From Ruminococcaceae bacterium FB2012 (GTDB lineage: Bacteria > Bacillota > Clostridia > Oscillospirales > Ruminococcaceae), in assembly GCA_900104495.1 (NCBI GenBank), contig FMXS01000007.1, positions 1 to 64,000 on the forward strand: a DNA stretch of 64,000 bases, read 5' to 3'. The notes under the pieces are model-generated. The model worked only from the letters and a program-made list of their open reading frames with translations, ran no database searches and had not been told where the DNA came from. Below, one piece after another: positions 59,806 through 64,000 of the stretch (the stretch's first letter is position 1; the number at the start of each line of letters is the position of its first letter). The translations under genes and the position numbers were made by a program.

Positions 59806-59889
59806 CCCGGCGCTGCACAAGAAAAGAGTAGGGAAACAAAGTCGTTTTCCTACTCTTTTTATCGTGGACAAATCATACGCAGCGCCGGG
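59806..59889. repeat. Nested 84-bp palindrome
   Basis: The outer stem CCCGGCGCTGC/GCAGCGCCGGG encloses an inner 16-bp stem AAAAGAGTAGGGAAAC/GTTTTCCTACTCTTTT (one mismatch). The 379-bp gap 59601-59979 holds the GH5 terminator, these hairpins and no gene. Confidence 0.8.
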
Positions 59890-59979
59890 AAAAGGTGTCC
59901 TCACGCACTCGCAGGAAACAGCGACCAACGGGAGCGTCTTTCCGTCCGTAGAACTACACGGTGCGGACCCGGTCAGCGC

Positions 59980-61080
59980 TCAACCGTCAAGTATATCCTT
60001 CTCGTCATAAGGCATTATCAGCGATTTGGAACCGTAGCCCTGGAAATCCACGGTGATGATGTTCCCTACCGCGTTGGTTATCATTCCGAGACCGTAGGAC
60101 TTGTGCTTGATGAACTGTCCCACTCTGAATACCTTCCTCGGAGGAGGCGGGGGCGGTACCGGCCTCGGAGGAGGCGGGGGCGGAGGCGTGGGTGCCGGAG
60201 GCGGAGGCGGAGGAGGCGGAGGCGGTGCCTGCTGAGGCTGAGGCTGAGGTGCGGGCGCGGGTGCAGGCTGAGGCTTCTGGATGTCATAGTGCTTGACATT
60301 GGCCGCGAGCTGTTCCTTTTCTTCCTTAGTGTATTCCTTCCAAGGAGCCCTCTTCTTCCCGCCGATGTCGGTCTTGTAGTTCACGCTCTTGAAGGTGCCC
60401 CGGGAGATCGTCTCGTCAAAGATGACACGCTTGAAATGATCCTCCAGCCACTCAAAAAGGGTCAGGTCGTACATATGCGGGCCCTGATCCGGGGAGGGCA
60501 TCATGTTCCAGTCGATAACGCCCACCTTGCCCTTCTTTTTGCCCGAGAGCATGATGAAGTAATCGTAGGTGCATCCCGCAGTCCCGATGATGAGCATATT
60601 TCTGATGATGTCGGCGTAGGCCGCATCGGTGATCTCTTTGGCTTCATCCTCCCGGTACTTGTTGTCCAGTTCTTCGATAGCCAGAGCTTTCTCGTAATAG
60701 AACGCATCCGGGTCCTCGCGGTCAAAAAGCGAGGGCTTGTAAGGCTCGTAAACGATGCTTTCGCCCTGCGTGTCGGAGAGGGTGTATTTCTCTATCCGCT
60801 CAAGAGAATACAGGCCGTAATCGACACCCGCGCCGCCGTTGCCTATCTGCGTGTAGAAAAGCACCAGCTCTTCGGGCAGGACAACGCCGTATTTCTGCTC
60901 GATCTCTCTGATCTTGGAGATGTCTGCGGGGGGCTCGAATTTGTAATCTGTCTTTTTGGCTCCGAAGATGATCCGCTCCGGGTCGGCCTGCCCCGCCAGC
61001 TCGGCAAGGCGCTTTATCTTCTCGGGATAAGGCAGAGCCTCGATCTCTTCGGGGATCCTGTTTTCAAACATAGTTATCAT
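59980..61080 (-). CDS. SMI1/KNR4-polyproline-UvrD-C-like protein
   Basis: 366 residues. SMI1/KNR4-type domain (~25-235: DISKIREIEQKYGVVLPEELVLFYTQIGNGGAG, GTAGCTYDYFIMLSG). A low-complexity linker follows, mostly Pro with Ala/Gln. The end (~325-366, FRVGQFIKHKSYGLGMITNAVG) looks like the Tudor-like C-terminal module of UvrD/PcrA. The first domain is common in immunity or contact-dependent proteins. Start chosen at MITMFEN with AGGGA upstream; MFEN at 61071 also possible. No signal peptide. Confidence 0.75.
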   Translation of the reverse strand: MITMFENRIPEEIEALPYPEKIKRLAELAGQADPERIIFGAKKTDYKFEPPADISKIREIEQKYGVVLPEELVLFYTQIGNGGAGVDYGLYSLERIEKYTLSDTQGESIVYEPYKPSLFDREDPDAFYYEKALAIEELDNKYREDEAKEITDAAYADIIRNMLIIGTAGCTYDYFIMLSGKKKGKVGVIDWNMMPSPDQGPHMYDLTLFEWLEDHFKRVIFDETISRGTFKSVNYKTDIGGKKRAPWKEYTKEEKEQLAANVKHYDIQKPQPAPAPAPQPQPQQAPPPPPPPPPPAPTPPPPPPPRPVPPPPPPRKVFRVGQFIKHKSYGLGMITNAVGNIITVDFQGYGSKSLIMPYDEKDILDG

Positions 61081-61239
61081 CTCTTTCCCTGTTTTTATCG
61101 TAAGGCGCACCGCTTCTGACGGCAATGTCCTTTGTCAAAAACATTATAGCACGTTTCCCCGCATATTGCAATAGTTTTTTGCACTTGACACATCGGCTCC
61201 GGAGTGGTAGAATAATAAATAATGACGGGAGGTGTCGGC

Positions 61240-62166
61240 TTGAAAAAGGAGCTTACGGTCTTTCTCGGAGCGTTCGTGTGCTGCTTCCTTTGGGGCAGCG
61301 CCTTTCCGGGCATCAAGGCAGGCTATGAGCTGTGGAACATTTCGGGCAGCGACACCTTCGGCATCATCAGATTCGCGGGAGTGAGATTTTTCCTGGCGGG
61401 GATACTGGTCATCCTCTTCGCCGGGCTTATGCGCAGGAAGCTCCCTCTCCCCCGCCGGGACGAGCTTGGGAAGATAATGCTGCTGAGTATGTTCCAGACC
61501 GTGGGACAGTATCTCTTTTTCTACATCGGGCTCGCCCACACCTCCGGAGTCAACTCGGCGGTGGTGGATTCTTTGACCGCCTTTTTCGCAATGCTGGTGG
61601 CAGGGCTGTTCATGCATCTGGAAAAACTCACGCCGAGAAAGCTGCTGGGCTGCCTGCTGGGATTCTCCGGCGTCGTGCTGATAAACATAACCCCGGAGGG
61701 CTTTTCCTTCAATCCTCTCGGGGACGGGCTGGTGGCGCTGTCGGCGCTGTGCTACGGCGTGTCATCCTCACTTATCAAGAAATACTCCCTCCGGCACGAC
61801 ACCGTGATATTCAGCGGTTATCAGTTCGTTTTCGGCGGGATAGTGATGACCCTTTTCGGGCAGCTGGGGCTGGTGTTCACCGGCTCGCCTTCGGGGGCGG
61901 AAGTCTCTCTGCCCGCTGTTATGATACTTATATATCTTGCTATTGTTTCCAGTGCGGCTTATACGCTTTGGGGCATCCTGCTGCGGGGAAGCGATGTGTC
62001 GAAGATATCCGTCTACGGCTTTATGACCCCCGTCACCGGAGTGATACTCTCGGCCCTTATCCTGGGCGAGACCGACCGCCTCGGGCTTAAATACGCCGCC
62101 GCTCTGCTGCTTATCGGCGCCGGGATGATAGCCGTCAATCTTGACCGTTCAAAGCCGAAAGACTGA
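61240..62166 (+). CDS. EamA/DMT family transporter
   Basis: 308 residues, ten membrane helices in two EamA halves (FLWGSAFPGIKAGYEL... VVDSLTAFFAMLVAGL; YGVSSSLIKKY... MTPVTGVILSALILGE). Exports amino acids, nucleotides or drugs in related proteins. TTG start after GGAGG is preferred over an ATG at 61222 that lacks spacing. Promoter TTGACA-17-TAGAAT at about 61186-61214. Confidence 0.88.
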   Translation: MKKELTVFLGAFVCCFLWGSAFPGIKAGYELWNISGSDTFGIIRFAGVRFFLAGILVILFAGLMRRKLPLPRRDELGKIMLLSMFQTVGQYLFFYIGLAHTSGVNSAVVDSLTAFFAMLVAGLFMHLEKLTPRKLLGCLLGFSGVVLINITPEGFSFNPLGDGLVALSALCYGVSSSLIKKYSLRHDTVIFSGYQFVFGGIVMTLFGQLGLVFTGSPSGAEVSLPAVMILIYLAIVSSAAYTLWGILLRGSDVSKISVYGFMTPVTGVILSALILGETDRLGLKYAAALLLIGAGMIAVNLDRSKPKD

Positions 62167-62242
62167 AAATCAGTGACAAACCGCATTCTGCGGTATGATA
62201 TTTATATCGGATTTTATGTCTCAGATCCAAGGAGGTAAGTAA

Positions 62243-63820
62243 ATGAATTTTGCATCAAAAACACTTATTGCGGCGCTGGCTGCTGCGGCTATGTCCGCCG
62301 CAGGCTTTGTGACCGCCGACCTCGGCGTTTATGCCGACGACGGCATCACAACAGTGCCTGTTTCTCAGTCGGCGGGGGAGATAAACGTCCCCGCTAAGAA
62401 CAGCATAACCAAGCTGACCTCGGGCACCGGCGGCATCAGAGCGGAATGGAACGCCGACCCTTCGGCGCTGGGTTACCAGGTACTCTATTCTCAGGACCCG
62501 TCCTTCAAGACCTATCACAGCACCACCGTCAAGAAAGCCTCAAGGACCTACGTCAATCTCACCAATGTCCCCAAGGCCGGCGAGACCTGGTATGTGAAGG
62601 TGCGCTCTTTCGTCACAGACGACGGCTCCTTTACCGGAAAGAGATACGGCACCTACTCCGAGGCCAAGTCCATAACCACATACAGGGCGATCGAGAAGGT
62701 CACTATCCCCTACATTTCCTACACCTACTCCGGCAAGGAGATCAGGCCCGCGGTGAAGGTCAAGGACCCCAAGGGGAACATCATCCCCGCCGAGGGCTAC
62801 ACAGTAAGCTACAGCAATAACGTTTACGTCGGGACGGCCACGATAACCGTTACCGGCAAGGGCATCGCCAAGGGCACCTTCGTCAAGGAGTTCTACGTCA
62901 AGCCCGCGAAAAACGAGATCACCTCGCTGACCACCTCCAAGGGGGCCTTCAAGGTCTCCTGGAAGAAGGGCACCCCGGGGACCGTGGGCTATCAGGTGCT
63001 TTACAGCACCACTTCGGACTTCTCCTCCAACGTCCACAGCTACACCTCCACGAACCTGGGTGACCTCAGCGAGAATTTCTCCCGCGTTCCCAGAGCCGGC
63101 GAGACCTGGTACGTCAAGGTGCGCTCCTTCTTCACCAAGGACGGCAAGACCACATCCACCCGCTACGGCAATTACAGCGCCGTAAAGTCCGTGACCACGG
63201 CTGATAATACCAAGACCACCACCAAAGCGGCAGAGCTCTATGCTTCGGCGGGCTTCTCCCCGAATCCCGTGGGGAACCTCAGCGCCGGCACAACAGTCAG
63301 CGTTATTTCACAGAGCGGAAGATGGTATAAGGTCAGCTTCGGCGGAAAAACCGGCTGGATCTACAACAAGGCCTTCGGAGTTGCCTCCAATGCTTCGGGC
63401 AGGCTCACAGAAGAGACCGTCCACGCCTTTGCGGACGATGTGATCTTTGACATCGGCACCAGCCCCAAGGCGATCAATCAGTATGTGATGAACAATGTGC
63501 GCTATGCGCATCTTCCCGCTCCCACCACGGGACGTGACGGCCGCGCCGCATACGCCTTTACCTATCACCAGGCGGCCTGCTACCACTTCGCGGCGGCCAG
63601 CGACATCCTGCTGGAGCACGCGGGCTATGTCCACAAGGTAGTGGAAGGTCACAGCACTACCGACACCCACAACTGGAACATCTACATGACTCCCAACGGC
63701 TGGCGCTATCTTGACTCCTGCCCCTTCGTCGTATACCCCAGCGGCTTCTATGATTTCACCGCCGAACAGGTACGCACTATCAGACAGTTCACCTGGGACC
63801 AGGCGAAATACGAAGACTGA
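62243..63820 (+). CDS. Secreted FN3-SH3-transglutaminase-like protein
   Basis: 525 residues, AAGGAGG before the ATG. Signal peptide (~1-31), two fibronectin III-like repeats (~50-150 and ~230-325, sharing GETWYVKVRSF), a Gly-rich strand domain between them, an SH3b domain (~335-385, VSVISQSGRWYKVSFGGKTGWIY) and a transglutaminase-like end (~400-525; Cys in QAACYHFA, His in DTHNWN, Asp in RYLDSCP). It probably acts on cell wall or secreted proteins; peptidase or crosslinker cannot be told apart. A terminator follows at 63837-63854. Confidence 0.85.
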   Translation: MNFASKTLIAALAAAAMSAAGFVTADLGVYADDGITTVPVSQSAGEINVPAKNSITKLTSGTGGIRAEWNADPSALGYQVLYSQDPSFKTYHSTTVKKASRTYVNLTNVPKAGETWYVKVRSFVTDDGSFTGKRYGTYSEAKSITTYRAIEKVTIPYISYTYSGKEIRPAVKVKDPKGNIIPAEGYTVSYSNNVYVGTATITVTGKGIAKGTFVKEFYVKPAKNEITSLTTSKGAFKVSWKKGTPGTVGYQVLYSTTSDFSSNVHSYTSTNLGDLSENFSRVPRAGETWYVKVRSFFTKDGKTTSTRYGNYSAVKSVTTADNTKTTTKAAELYASAGFSPNPVGNLSAGTTVSVISQSGRWYKVSFGGKTGWIYNKAFGVASNASGRLTEETVHAFADDVIFDIGTSPKAINQYVMNNVRYAHLPAPTTGRDGRAAYAFTYHQAACYHFAAASDILLEHAGYVHKVVEGHSTTDTHNWNIYMTPNGWRYLDSCPFVVYPSGFYDFTAEQVRTIRQFTWDQAKYED

Positions 63821-63836
63821 TAAAGTTATATCTTGT

Positions 63837-63854
63837 CCCCGCCCAACGGCGGGG
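63837..63854 (+). terminator. Terminator
   Basis: CCCCGCC-CAAC-GGCGGGG followed by ATATTTTTTT. Confidence 0.8.
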
Positions 63855-63873
63855 ATATTTTTTTAGAAAAAAA

Positions 63874-63895
63874 ATCGCCGTCCGAAGGCGGCGAT
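63874..63895 (-). terminator. Terminator of a minus-strand gene to the right
   Basis: Minus-strand ATCGCCG/CGGCGAT followed by eight T. It implies that a minus-strand transcript enters from beyond 64000. Confidence 0.75.
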
Positions 63896-63925
63896 AATAT
63901 CCTTGCGCGTATGCGCACTCCTTAT

Positions 63926-64000
63926 TTATTCTTTCAATATTATTATTTCTCCATTCTCTCTATCCCGCGGAGGTAGACCTTCACGGAGATCACGCAGGAA
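63926..64000 (-). CDS. Possible 3' end of a minus-strand gene
   Basis: Two minus frames reach the window edge, ending at 63926 (ending IIILKE) and at 63943 (ending IERMEK). The terminator just beyond supports a real gene, but 25 codons are too few to choose or name it. Confidence 0.25.
   Translation of the reverse strand, partial: FLRDLREGLPPRDRENGEIIILKE

Noticed and set aside
59746..59928. 60-codon minus frame in the hairpin region
   Set aside because: Made of palindromic repeats, no ribosome site.

Overview
The window looks like chromosome of a Gram-positive, spore-lineage gut or rumen Clostridia, most likely a Ruminococcus-type Ruminococcaceae. Support comes from a yabP-yabQ-divIC-S1 sporulation/septum cluster, a GH5 cellulase made as a lipoprotein, LTA-synthase-like and GT8 envelope genes, strong AGGAGG ribosome sites and many TTGACA-17-TATAAT promoters. 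The species call is inference; no rRNA is present.

Bases 1 to about 24.76 kb are an integrated mobilizable element, more AT-rich and almost entirely on the minus strand. From left to right it holds the tail of an IS transposase, a MobA/MobL-type relaxase with a second gene nested out of frame inside it, MobC, a hairpin-rich putative oriT, a RepA/RecA-fold helicase, a zinc ribbon protein and a LexA-type repressor with an operator inside its own promoter. The cargo follows. A three-gene operon (5.0-11.2 kb) encodes a HerA-like ATPase, a coiled-coil protein, and a protein combining a possible nuclease core with membrane and amphipathic segments. An SPFH-GYF / zinc-ribbon membrane protein / lipoprotein group (11.5-14.5 kb) is next, then a small regulon (14.7-17.0 kb) with two identically placed operators, bracketed by 119-bp direct repeats. 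After it come a Ser/Thr kinase-NTPase-repeat protein with a partner (17.2-21.0 kb), a zinc protein, an N-truncated ATPase-domain protein, a DUF3791/DUF3990-type toxin-antitoxin cassette (plus strand) and two HTH/excisionase-like genes. The element ends at a 103-nt tRNA-like segment carrying a tRNA-type 3' end (CGTCTCCGCCA).

From 24.8 kb the sequence is GC-richer chromosomal backbone: a long ECF sigma protein, an LTA-synthase-like sulfatase, a small structured RNA with a duplicated motif, a glycolipid-type operon (acyltransferase, GT8, GT8-acyltransferase fusion), a DAACS symporter, lipoproteins and GNATs.

The 36-47 kb region is a natural-product locus. It has a phosphopantetheinyl transferase, a SpoIIE phosphatase/STAS partner-switching pair divergent from a two-module NRPS (A-PCP-C-A-PCP-reductase), and a MATE exporter fused to an RsbW-like ATPase domain. 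The PPTase would arm the carrier domains, the reductase would release an aldehyde or alcohol, and the MATE protein would export it. The fused ATPase domain suggests a link to the adjacent partner-switching proteins.

The rest (47-64 kb) holds a lipoprotein, the sporulation cluster, a 177-bp MITE-like element, a LUD protein with a binding-protein-GGDEF fusion, a nucleotide-sugar dehydratase, an AAA ATPase (DUF815-like), tRNA-Lys, an ECF sigma/anti-sigma-like pair, the GH5 enzyme, a hairpin-rich intergenic region, an SMI1/KNR4-polyproline protein, an EamA transporter and a secreted FN3-SH3-transglutaminase-like protein.
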